Source of the DNA: DATJHM01 sp035493895
GTDB lineage: Bacteria; Chloroflexota; Ktedonobacteria; Ktedonobacterales; Ktedonobacteraceae
DNA: 5,746 nucleotides
Direction: 5' to 3'
Assembly: GCA_035493895.1 (NCBI GenBank)
Contig: DATJHM010000310.1
Location: 1-5,746, forward strand
The notes beneath the pieces were generated by a model. That model worked only from the letters and a program-made list of their open reading frames with translations, made no database searches and had not been told where the DNA came from. This document shows, piece after piece, positions 1-5,252 of the stretch (position 1 is the stretch's first letter; each line of letters opens with the position of its first letter). The position numbers were made by a program, and so were the translations under genes.

Positions 1-60
1 ATACCTGCCTCTCATGAAGATTCTGGCGGGCGAATACAATATCTATTGCATCTTTTATGA
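1..60 (+). CDS. possible C-terminal tail of an upstream gene (partial)
   Basis: A frame open from the left edge reads 19 residues ending ...GRIQYLLHLL and stops at TGA 58-60. That is 14 bases before the ATG at 75, a spacing typical of genes in one operon. The piece is too short to identify. A second frame is also open from the edge to about base 98 and cannot be excluded, so the existence of this tail is a guess based on position alone. Confidence 0.25.
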   Translation: MPASHEDSGGRIQYLLHLL

Positions 61-63
61 AAG

Positions 64-77
64 AGGAGGTGGACATG
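64..77 (+). promoter_or_regulatory. Shine-Dalgarno that fixes the start of the repeat-protein gene at 75
   Basis: AGGAGG at 64-69 lies five bases before ATG 75-77, a near-perfect ribosome binding site. The in-frame ATG at 57 would place this purine run inside the coding region and has no such site of its own. The start at 75 is therefore preferred. Confidence 0.8.
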
Positions 78-1460
78 AGTTCCGAAGATCCGCATAATAC
101 TCACCCATCCAGAGGAGCCCATGGGCGCAAAGGAACTCGTGGCCTTAGGGGCGCTAATGATCTCAAGGGTATACGCGATCTCAAAGGAGGGCAGAATTTC
201 CAGGGAGTACATCATCTCAAAGGCGCAAGTACTCTCAAAGGAGTCCATAATCTCCCCGGAGTGCAGGGCGTCAAGGGAGCAGTTCAGCTTAAAGGAGCGC
301 ATCAGAGCAAAGGGGTCAACAAAAGCAACCCTGAATTCGAGCTAGTAGTCGGCATATTACAGATGTTGCTACAACATGAGTTGAAGAAAAATATAGAGAA
401 GTTACAGGATAGCTTGAGCAAAGTCAGGACAGGAATAAAGGAAAATATGCAATCTGGTTTGCAACGTAGTCTGCAAGCTGGCCTCAATGCAGTGCAGGGT
501 ACTGGTACCCCACAAGAGAAGGAGACGCATATGTCAAACGACGACCCCCAAAAAAATGTAGCACATCTTCCGGACACTGTTCAGGGGACGGCACAAAAAA
601 GTACTGAAGCTAGCGGAGAAGTGACAGATGCGACAAAAAAAGCTGTTGATCAGAAAGGCGGGAATGAGGAAGGGAAGAATGAGGGAGGGACAATCACCGC
701 AAAGGAGTTAACGAAGAAGGTTACTTCTGGCTTAGACACCACAAGAGATACCCTCAATAAGGTCGCCACAGGAGTTAATGCGGCACAGGATATGCTCACT
801 AAGATCAGTCCGCTGCTAGATCAGAACCCCGGAATCAAAACAATACAGGATACGCTCACTAAGACCTTAAAAGGAATCGATACGGCGCAGAGTATGCTCA
901 ATAAGGCGTATCCACTTGTAGGGCTACTGGCGCATTCCGGTACAATACGGGATGCAGTGAGCAAACTTCTGGCTATCATTCATACCGTACAGGAGATATT
1001 GAACAAAATTGTCGAGGGCGTGCGTTCGTTACAAGAGCTACTGGGGAAGGTGTCTCCCCTTATTGGCATGCAAAAAGGCACTCATGCGCTACACGGCGTA
1101 TTCGACGTGGTCGCTTCTATAATTGAGGCATTACAAGAGCTACTGAGTAAGATCATCGCAGGTATCGACACAGCTCAGCATGCCCTGCGCCATAAGGTCG
1201 TTCCACTTGTAGGAGGCCCACATCCCGAAAAACCAAAAGAGCCTGAAGAACAGAAGAAGTTGCCTGTCGGTACCATACAAGGAGACGGGGCATTCTCAGC
1301 TCATACACTAGAGCTTTTAAGAGACGCGAATATTATCAACATGGATATGCCCCTGAAGAATCTCCTTGAACAGATTGAAGATCTTCAACTCGATCCTTCT
1401 ACGGAGTGGGGAGTCATCGGTGATGCAGGGCATATGATGCTGGTCTGGAGCGGCAAATAG
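75..1460 (+). CDS. unrecognised repeat protein: hexapeptide tract, amphipathic helical repeats, conserved-looking C-terminal domain
   Basis: A 461-residue protein that I do not recognise. Residues 12-83 are twelve tandem hexapeptides of the form [L/F/V]-K-G-[A/V/I]-x-x. Residues 86-142 are predicted amphipathic helix, and about 143-205 form a polar linker rich in Lys, Glu, Thr, Gln and Gly. Residues 206-380 hold about four repeats with an exact 48-residue period. An 11-residue motif close to G-I-x-T-x-Q-D-x-L-x-K recurs near residues 106, 219, 233, 253, 267, 301, 315, 349 and 363. A Pro/Glu/Lys hinge (about 384-395) leads to a mixed domain of about 65 residues containing GDGAFSAHTLELLRDANI. 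There is no signal peptide or transmembrane segment, so it is probably cytoplasmic. The 11-residue amphipathic periodicity recalls LEA, apolipoprotein or phasin-type proteins that coat lipid or membrane surfaces, but that is structural analogy only. A scaffold or filament role is equally possible. The gene seems to end at its own hairpin and is followed by a 347-bp gap. Confidence 0.85.
   Translation: MSSEDPHNTHPSRGAHGRKGTRGLRGANDLKGIRDLKGGQNFQGVHHLKGASTLKGVHNLPGVQGVKGAVQLKGAHQSKGVNKSNPEFELVVGILQMLLQHELKKNIEKLQDSLSKVRTGIKENMQSGLQRSLQAGLNAVQGTGTPQEKETHMSNDDPQKNVAHLPDTVQGTAQKSTEASGEVTDATKKAVDQKGGNEEGKNEGGTITAKELTKKVTSGLDTTRDTLNKVATGVNAAQDMLTKISPLLDQNPGIKTIQDTLTKTLKGIDTAQSMLNKAYPLVGLLAHSGTIRDAVSKLLAIIHTVQEILNKIVEGVRSLQELLGKVSPLIGMQKGTHALHGVFDVVASIIEALQELLSKIIAGIDTAQHALRHKVVPLVGGPHPEKPKEPEEQKKLPVGTIQGDGAFSAHTLELLRDANIINMDMPLKNLLEQIEDLQLDPSTEWGVIGDAGHMMLVWSGK
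108..323 (+). repeat. 12 x 18-bp in-frame tandem repeat (hexapeptide L-K-G-[AV]-x-x)
   Basis: Twelve in-phase 18-base units encode hexapeptides such as LKGIRD, LKGAST, LKGVHN and LKGAHQ. Gly is invariant at unit position 3. Position 1 is mostly Leu (Phe, Val, Arg or Ser in some) and position 2 is mostly Lys. The DNA is less uniform than the protein, with synonymous third-base changes, so the amino-acid pattern appears to be under selection. The Leu/Gly/Ala spacing loosely recalls hexapeptide beta-helices and the Gly content recalls collagen-like tracts, but it fits neither consensus exactly. Confidence 0.85.
516..533 (+). promoter_or_regulatory. internal Shine-Dalgarno and in-frame ATG
   Basis: AAGGAG at 519-524 sits six bases before ATG 531-533, which is in frame with the large gene at Met153. 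Initiation here would give a 309-residue product starting MSNDDPQKN. That sequence resembles the gene's own N-terminus, MSSEDPHNT, and the upstream purine runs are also alike. It may be a true internal start giving a short isoform without the hexapeptides, or the scar of an in-frame fusion of two related genes. Confidence 0.45.
690..1214 (+). repeat. 144-bp (48-residue) helical repeat, about four units
   Basis: Units begin near 690, 834, 978 and 1122, exactly 144 bases apart, and the last unit is truncated. At protein level, G-[I/L/V]-[D/R]-[T/S]-x-[Q/R] followed by L-x-K recurs at the same offset in each unit. Each of the later units also holds two copies of the 11-residue motif, 14 residues apart. 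Units 2 to 4 also share a P-L-[V/I]-G ending after the second helix. The DNA has diverged strongly, so this is an old duplication held at protein level. Confidence 0.75.
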
Positions 1461-1466
1461 TTTGCC
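1452..1466 (+). repeat. hairpin containing the stop codon of the repeat-protein gene
   Basis: GGCAAA (1452-1457) and TTTGCC (1461-1466) are perfect complements whose three-base loop is exactly the stop codon TAG at 1458-1460. No T run follows directly, although a T tract occurs at 1497-1502. It may slow ribosomes or polymerase at the gene end, or may be chance. Confidence 0.4.
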
Positions 1467-1535
1467 AGTGCTTCCAACGCTCCTGTCATAAGTCCGTTTT
1501 TTGTGGTATGCACATTCAGGGAGATGAAGAGAAAA

Positions 1536-1566
1536 CAGGAGGACGTCTCGTCGAGATATCCTCCTG
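1536..1566 (+). terminator. strong hairpin, probable terminator of the repeat-protein gene
   Basis: CAGGAGGA (1536-1543) pairs perfectly with TCCTCCTG (1559-1566). Inside, TCTC/GAGA (1546-1549 and 1553-1556) stacks on a GTC loop, with a G-U pair and one mismatch between the two helices. It lies 75 bases after the stop codon. No U tract follows, so it could instead be a 3'-end stabilising structure or a terminator of the U-tract-less kind. Confidence 0.5.
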
Positions 1567-1636
1567 AATACTTATCTACATCCGCGTGTCAGCGATTATC
1601 GCTACTTCGCCACCGGCGGCAGAGATAACACAAAAA

Positions 1637-1653
1637 TGTGACTGCATGTCACA
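1637..1653. promoter_or_regulatory. 17-bp perfect inverted repeat, candidate operator
   Basis: TGTGAC-TGCAT-GTCACA is perfectly two-fold symmetric around its centre at 1645. It contains the TGTGA/TCACA half-sites used by CRP/FNR-family regulators, but the gap is seven bases rather than the usual six, so it is not a canonical CRP site. Its centre lies about 59 bases upstream of the start expected from the extended -10 at 1689-1697, a position common for activators. Function is inferred from position and symmetry only. Confidence 0.35.
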
Positions 1654-1688
1654 ATACACGTTTTTCTCCACACAGAGAGCACGCTACA

Positions 1689-1697
1689 TGATATACT
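1689..1697 (+). promoter_or_regulatory. extended -10 promoter element for the small-ORF pair
   Basis: TG-A-TATACT matches an extended -10 (TGn followed by a hexamer five of six to TATAAT). No good -35 lies 17 bases upstream, consistent with an extended -10 or an activator-dependent promoter. Transcription would start near 1704, about 100 bases before the first small ORF. Confidence 0.4.
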
Positions 1698-1807
1698 TAT
1701 AAAAGTTACCAGGAAACAAGCATAAATTTACAAGAAACAAGTAGTTTAGCTCTTCTTCTCCATCAGACAGAATTACAGGAGCAAGAGGAGGGAAGTGAAA
1801 TACGCTT

Positions 1808-2044
1808 ATGACGGTGCCGACGCTCGATCAGACAGAGGGTATATGGATTGGCCGTACCTCAGGAGAAGGATATCATTACGTACAGGACGTGTTCCCAGGA
1901 AATACGCCTCGTGAAGAATGGCATAGATCGAACTGTCGTGCATTAATTGCACAGGGACATCTTCAGGCAGAGCACGGAGACAAACATCGACCATCGCAGG
2001 AAGAGTGGATACAAACTCAACGCTATACGCAAGTTCATACGTAA
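1808..2044 (+). CDS. small hypothetical protein, 78 residues
   Basis: A short + strand ORF of unknown function. The product is hydrophilic, with Trp, His and Gln-rich stretches, no membrane segment and no motif I recognise. The only good ribosome site nearby is GAGGAGGG at 1785-1792, which is 15 bases from the ATG and so rather far. That site is too close to a GTG at 1795 in another frame, which would encode about 40 residues. The start, and even the reality of this gene, are therefore uncertain. It precedes the next small ORF by 44 bases on the same strand, so the two may be co-transcribed from the candidate promoter at 1689-1697. It could be a remnant of a longer gene. Confidence 0.35.
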   Translation: MTVPTLDQTEGIWIGRTSGEGYHYVQDVFPGNTPREEWHRSNCRALIAQGHLQAEHGDKHRPSQEEWIQTQRYTQVHT

Positions 2045-2088
2045 AACTATTTTTTGCAAAGAGCAAGAGCACATGAAGGGGCAAACGC

Positions 2089-2403
2089 ATGAGTACGCAA
2101 TTCTCTGAGACCAGGGAACAGGTTTTCCAACGCAAATTTGGCGATGCCAGCATCTATTCCGCCCATGTACAGGAGGCGATGAGGTTCAATAAGCTTTCTT
2201 CTGCAAACTATGCTCTTGTCATGACGCTGCTGGATGCCGTGCTGCTGGGATATACTGAAGAGCGATGGAAAACCGGGCAACAACGAATTATAAAAACGCT
2301 GACCGACCAGCTTCCCGATAAGCACGCATCTCACTCTGACGTCGCCAATCGCTATGAGCAGAGCATCAGCTACTTGAAAGAACTGACACTCTGGCCCTGG
2401 TAA
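2089..2403 (+). CDS. small hypothetical helical protein, 104 residues
   Basis: Unrecognised. The protein is mostly predicted helix. The segment around residues 36-56 (KLSSANYALVMTLLDAVLLG) is the most hydrophobic part but is short and bounded by charged residues, so it suggests a buried core helix rather than a membrane span. It ends ...LTLWPW. AAGGGG at about 2076-2081 lies seven to eight bases before the ATG, a reasonable ribosome site, and supports translation better than for the ORF upstream. It converges with the desaturase gene, and the two stop codons are about 105 bases apart. No function is proposed. Confidence 0.55.
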   Translation: MSTQFSETREQVFQRKFGDASIYSAHVQEAMRFNKLSSANYALVMTLLDAVLLGYTEERWKTGQQRIIKTLTDQLPDKHASHSDVANRYEQSISYLKELTLWPW

Positions 2404-2508
2404 TGGAGAAAAGAACGAGAAATCTACCGGTTAACGCATGCACCTTGCTTGAAAAAACCAGGCCGCTTGCTCGCATCCAGTTTCATCGCTCCTTGCCACG
2501 ACACCTGC

Positions 2509-3606
2509 TTACCCGACACGCTTCGGGTATGATGGACGTAAGGGGGCACCAATCTGATGGAGATACTGTAAGATCTCTCGAAAGGACTGCAAGACGCTCG
2601 TCTCATGATAGGAGATGGCATGCGTCTGGCAGAAAGAGCGGATCAATCGCTGTGCTTGCTTCAACTGGTTGCGGGGCATCCCTGGGAATAAGTGGTGCTC
2701 AATCTGGTAATTCAATCCTCCATACCAGAAATCGGTCCAGGGATGGGCATGAATGTTCCGGGAAGTCAGAACCTGACGGTGCAAGAAATCCATGTTGCTC
2801 TCGTTCTCAAGCATAGGCATGCCTTTATGATTCGGAGCAAAGATCGACCCGAGGTAGAGTCCTGTGAGCGCCTGGTGTACAACGACAAATGCTATTGCTT
2901 GCCAGAACGGTAAACATGAGAATATCAGCGCCAGGTAACACACATAGTGCGCACCCATCAGCACCCATTCAAGAGCATGATACTTTGTCTTATTGCGTAA
3001 CAAAAAGAAGATGCTGTCGTTTTGGAGTCCGAGAGAGACCGTCATCAATGCGGGCAGGAAGAAGAACGCCTGATGTCGCACGACAAATTGCCTGAATGCG
3101 CTCATCTGTGCCAGATCTTCGGTCCCAGTAAATTCGAGAAAGGGGATCTCGATATCGGGGTCCATCCCCAGTTGATTAGGATGACTATGATGGCGATTAT
3201 GCTTATCAAACCACCACGCCGCACTCATGCCCAGCAAGAAGTTCCCTCCCACCAGACTCACAAGATCATGCTGCCACGTCTGGTGAAACATTTGACGATG
3301 TCCGGCCTCATGTGCCAGCAACCCTATCTGCGTAGAAACAAAGGCAAGGTAGATTGCATCCAGCAGTTGTAGCCAGAAGAGGTGGAACATCAGCAGAACG
3401 ATTACACCAATAACAAGCAAACTGAAAAGGAGCGCAATGCGGCAGATGTAGTACACAGGTTGTTTGTTTAATAGCCCCTGTTGCTTCAACTGCTGTTTTA
3501 ATCTGGCATAATCGCTGCCAGTTTCTTTTTGTGGAGAAGGCGTAACAGGAGGAGACTCTCCATCCTGATTGGGGAGGGTAAATGAAGTCGCGCTGGTCAC
3601 CTTCAT
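2509..3606 (-). CDS. membrane fatty acid desaturase, di-iron, front-end-like third box
   Basis: A complete 365-residue integral-membrane fatty acid desaturase. The family uses O2 and electrons from a redox partner to insert a cis double bond into an acyl chain at the membrane. All three iron-binding histidine boxes are present: HEAGH at 99-103, HNRHH at 136-140 and QIEHH at 301-305. Gln replaces the first His of box three, as in front-end desaturases and in DesA3-type acyl-CoA desaturases. There is no fused cytochrome b5, so electrons must come from a separate partner not encoded here. Hydrophobic segments lie near residues 51-78, 80-97, 180-200, 213-231 and 234-256, with a polar Pro-rich N-terminal tail of about 30 residues. 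ATG 3606-3604 is preceded on its strand by AAAGGA seven bases away. The length is normal for the family. Substrate and double-bond position cannot be read from sequence. Confidence 0.93.
   Translation of the reverse strand: MKVTSATSFTLPNQDGESPPVTPSPQKETGSDYARLKQQLKQQGLLNKQPVYYICRIALLFSLLVIGVIVLLMFHLFWLQLLDAIYLAFVSTQIGLLAHEAGHRQMFHQTWQHDLVSLVGGNFLLGMSAAWWFDKHNRHHSHPNQLGMDPDIEIPFLEFTGTEDLAQMSAFRQFVVRHQAFFFLPALMTVSLGLQNDSIFFLLRNKTKYHALEWVLMGAHYVCYLALIFSCLPFWQAIAFVVVHQALTGLYLGSIFAPNHKGMPMLENESNMDFLHRQVLTSRNIHAHPWTDFWYGGLNYQIEHHLFPGMPRNQLKQAQRLIRSFCQTHAISYHETSVLQSFREILQYLHQIGAPLRPSYPKRVG
2510..2529 (-). terminator. hairpin overlapping the desaturase stop codon
   Basis: TACCCGA (2510-2516) and TCGGGTA (2523-2529) form a 7-bp perfect stem around a six-base loop. 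On the minus strand the structure covers the last codons and most of the TAA of the desaturase. No T run follows directly on that strand. Whether it terminates transcription is uncertain. Confidence 0.3.
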
Positions 3607-3620
3607 GTGAACATCCTTTA

Positions 3621-3654
3621 CAGAAAATAGTACCTCCCTCTATTCAGAAAATAG
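3621..3654 (-). repeat. direct repeat CAGAAAATAG x2 in the desaturase leader
   Basis: Identical 10-base boxes lie at 3621-3630 and 3645-3654, 24 bases apart. On the desaturase strand they read CTATTTTCTG. Between them is a strong Shine-Dalgarno-like GAGGGAGGTA (complement of 3631-3640) with no start codon at a usable distance. The real ribosome site, AAAGGA, is nearer the ATG. The arrangement could be a regulator site or an RNA element in the 5' leader. Confidence 0.4.
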
Positions 3655-3745
3655 CTATCGAAAACATATTTTGCTCTCAAGAGGTTCTTCTGAGCGTACG
3701 TGGAGAAGTAACTAAGAACGTCTAATTTTGGAGAAGAAATGTGTA

Positions 3746-3772
3746 AAATCGCTTTCTCAGAGGAGGCGATTT
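3746..3772 (-). terminator. candidate terminator of the ancestral metallophosphoesterase transcript
   Basis: AAATCGC (3746-3752) and GCGATTT (3766-3772) form a perfect 7-bp stem. On the + strand it extends to 12 pairs with two G-U pairs around a CAG loop. On the minus strand the helix is shorter and is followed by TTTTACACATTT, so it may work both ways. It lies downstream of where the metallophosphoesterase ended before the insertion, which suggests that gene as the natural client. Confidence 0.4.
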
Positions 3773-3843
3773 CTGTTCTTCCGTCATTCCTGCCCTCTCA
3801 AGCAGATACTCTTAGTAAGAGAGACATTAGAGGTGATTTGTTT

Positions 3844-3865
3844 CAGAAAAGAGATTTATTTTCTG
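3844..3865. repeat. 7-bp inverted repeat CAGAAAA/TTTTCTG
   Basis: CAGAAAA (3844-3850) and TTTTCTG (3859-3865) flank eight bases. The half-site equals the first seven bases of the two boxes in the desaturase leader, so the same protein could bind all of them. The sequence is AT-rich and chance similarity is possible. Confidence 0.3.
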
Positions 3866-3911
3866 TTTGAGGAAAATATCCGCTGGAGAATTCTTGGTGA
3901 ACTTTTCTCTA

Positions 3912-3915
3912 TTAC
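3912..3915 (+). other. target/left cleavage site TTAC and presumed TAM
   Basis: TTAC abuts the left end and matches the IS608 target tetranucleotide. Its complement contains TAA, which was the stop codon of the metallophosphoesterase before insertion. TnpB proteins generally recognise as TAM the same motif that flanks the left end of their element, so TTAC is the predicted TAM (inference). Confidence 0.7.
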
Positions 3916-3929
3916 CGAAGTCAGGCCAG

Positions 3930-3954
3930 AAAGCCCCGTGCTTTCCAAGCCGGG
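3930..3954 (+). repeat. left-end guide AAAG and subterminal hairpin with extrahelical T
   Basis: AAAG (3930-3933) sits at the 5' foot of a stem. CCCG (3935-3938) pairs with CGGG (3951-3954), T3939 is unpaired, and GCTT (3940-3943) pairs with AAGC (3947-3950) around a TCC loop. A mid-stem extrahelical T at this place is the feature TnpA recognises in IS608-type hairpins. The distance from cleavage site to stem, 18-19 bases, also fits. Confidence 0.75.
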
Positions 3955-3963
3955 ATGAATGGC

Positions 3964-3982
3964 CCTTCCTTGCTTAGGGAGG
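3964..3982 (+). repeat. second left-end hairpin
   Basis: CCTTCCT (3964-3970) pairs with AGGGAGG (3976-3982), six Watson-Crick pairs and one G-U, around a TGCTT loop. It lies nine bases after the subterminal hairpin, inside the element. Its role is unknown. It may belong to the untranslated leader or shield tnpB from outside transcription. Confidence 0.4.
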
Positions 3983-4044
3983 ATTGGGAGAAGGGGCATC
4001 GCTCTTACCTTCACTCTTACCCGTAATACAGTACTATTATCCTA

Positions 4045-4086
4045 TTGTTTGTATTGTCATGCAATGATAAGATCAACTCATTGCAT
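4045..4086 (+). promoter_or_regulatory. weak promoter and overlapping 9-bp inverted repeat upstream of tnpB
   Basis: TTGTTT (4045-4050), 17 bases, then TAAGAT (4068-4073) form a weak sigma-70-like promoter. A perfect inverted repeat, ATGCAATGA (4059-4067) and TCATTGCAT (4078-4086), brackets the -10 element. It could be an operator controlling tnpB or a hairpin in the leader. The repeat is certain; the promoter is not. Confidence 0.4.
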
Positions 4087-4121
4087 TGTTTGAACGTACT
4101 TTCTAAAGAGGGCAAAAGCGC

Positions 4122-5252
4122 ATGCTGATCTACGAATACAAGGTCGATGGCACCAAAGAACAGTATGCCGCCATTGAAGAGGCTATTCGCACCGTCCAGT
4201 TCATTCGCAACAAATGCATCCGCATCTGGATGGATGTGGCTGGTACGAACGCCAACGATCTGCAATGGTACTGCGCGATCCTCGCCAGGTATTATCCCTT
4301 CGCCATGCACCTCAATTCCCAGGCGCGGCAGGCGGCGGCTGATCGGGCCTGGAGTGCGATCTCCCGCTTCTACAAACACTGTCGTGAGCACAAACCGGGC
4401 AAGAAAGGCTATCCTCAGTTTCAGCACGACAATCGGAGTGTCGAGTATAAAATCACTGGCTGGAGACTCGATCTCGACGGCAAACACATCACCTTCACCG
4501 ATGGTTGTGGTATCGGTCGCCTCCGACTTATCAGTCGCCGTGATCTCGCCACACAGCCACGGCTGGCCATCCAACGGGTGCGGATCGTGCGTAGGGCCGA
4601 TGGTTACTACGTCCAGTTCGGCCTGAAGTGTGAGCGGCGTGTTGAGCATGTTCCCACCGGAAAACAACGCGGGATCGACGTGGGCCTCAAGGTCTACTAC
4701 ACCGATTCCGAGGGCAAGAGCGTCGAGAACCCCAGGTATTACCGCAAGGCCGAGAAGCGCTTGAAACGCCTGCACCGGCAGGTCTCGCGCAAAGCGAAAG
4801 GCTCGGCCAACCGCAAGAAGGCCCGCAAGCGGCTGGCAAAAGCCTCCCTCAAGGTCCAAAGGCAGCGCGAAGATTTCGCCCGCAAGACGGCGAACGCGCT
4901 TATCACCTCTAGCGATGTGATTGCTTTTGAAGACCTCAAGATCCGCAATCTCGTCAAGAACAAACACCTGGCCAAGAGTATCCATGATGCCGGGTGGGGC
5001 CAGTTCCTGACCTGGGTGAAAGCCTATGGAGCCATGCATGAGATCCCGGTGATTGCAGTAGCCCCCCATTTCACCAGTCAGGCGTGCTCTGGTTGTGGCA
5101 CGAAGGTCAAGAAAAGTCTGAGTGTGCGTACGCATCTTTGTCCCTCTTGCGGGCTCGTGATGGACCGCGATGAAAATGCTGCGCGAAACATTTTGCAAAA
5201 AGCTCTGCGTACCATGGGGCACACGGCAACACGCTCCTCTCCGGAGGGGTAA
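4122..5252 (+). CDS. tnpB: TnpB, RNA-guided RuvC-like DNA endonuclease
   Basis: An intact 376-residue TnpB (OrfB_IS605 family), related to the ancestors of Cas12 nucleases. The family uses an omega RNA from its own element's right end to cut DNA next to a TAM, which helps the element persist after excision. The RuvC-like triad is present: Asp186 in GIDVG, Glu270 in AFEDL and Asp350 in DRDENAARNI. The zinc-binding Cys residues C322-x2-C325 and C340-x2-C343 lie between the second and third catalytic residues. The Lys/Arg-rich helical stretch at 208-255 and the N-terminal recognition region are full length. No stop or frameshift is seen. AAAGAGGG at 4105-4112, nine bases before the ATG, is the ribosome site. 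The gene is richer in GC than the flanking spacer, consistent with transfer. It faces the metallophosphoesterase head-on. Confidence 0.96.
   Translation: MLIYEYKVDGTKEQYAAIEEAIRTVQFIRNKCIRIWMDVAGTNANDLQWYCAILARYYPFAMHLNSQARQAAADRAWSAISRFYKHCREHKPGKKGYPQFQHDNRSVEYKITGWRLDLDGKHITFTDGCGIGRLRLISRRDLATQPRLAIQRVRIVRRADGYYVQFGLKCERRVEHVPTGKQRGIDVGLKVYYTDSEGKSVENPRYYRKAEKRLKRLHRQVSRKAKGSANRKKARKRLAKASLKVQRQREDFARKTANALITSSDVIAFEDLKIRNLVKNKHLAKSIHDAGWGQFLTWVKAYGAMHEIPVIAVAPHFTSQACSGCGTKVKKSLSVRTHLCPSCGLVMDRDENAARNILQKALRTMGHTATRSSPEG

Larger units (their letters stand above)
3607..3911. other. AT-rich intergenic region between desaturase and insertion sequence
   Basis: There is no convincing gene here. 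A 76-codon + frame from TTG 3728 lacks a good ribosome site and runs across the left end of the insertion sequence, so it is not accepted. The region holds the desaturase leader, with repeated CAGAAAATAG boxes and a weak minus-strand -35-like TTGAGA (complement of 3675-3680) without a good -10. It also holds a long hairpin at 3746-3772 and a 7-bp inverted repeat at 3844-3865. Before the insertion it was the spacer between the metallophosphoesterase stop and the desaturase start. Confidence 0.6.

Noticed and set aside
108..323. 18-bp repeats considered as a CRISPR array or collagen
   Set aside because: There are no spacers and the units are in frame with coding sequence. Gly recurs every six residues rather than every three, so it is neither CRISPR nor true collagen.
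1806..2334. Minus-strand frames opposite the two small ORFs
   Set aside because: They have no ribosome site or motif, and the + strand ORF at 2089 has a better start. They are treated as shadows, although for the region 1808-2044 the choice is not certain.
2403..3372. Several + strand frames opposite the desaturase
   Set aside because: The desaturase on the minus strand has all family motifs; these frames are its antisense.
3935..3954. First read as the relic right end of a different, decayed IS605-type element
   Set aside because: The AAAG guide, the TTAC flank at the right distance, and the restored metallophosphoesterase end show it is the left-end hairpin of the same element.
3728..3958. 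76-codon + strand frame from TTG
   Set aside because: It has no good ribosome site, low-complexity content, and crosses the deduced left boundary of the insertion sequence, so it cannot be an inherited gene.
4002..4021. CTCTTACC direct repeat containing TTAC, considered as an alternative left boundary
   Set aside because: No guide-plus-hairpin with a bulged T follows it at the right distance, and joining at these points does not give as simple an end to the metallophosphoesterase.
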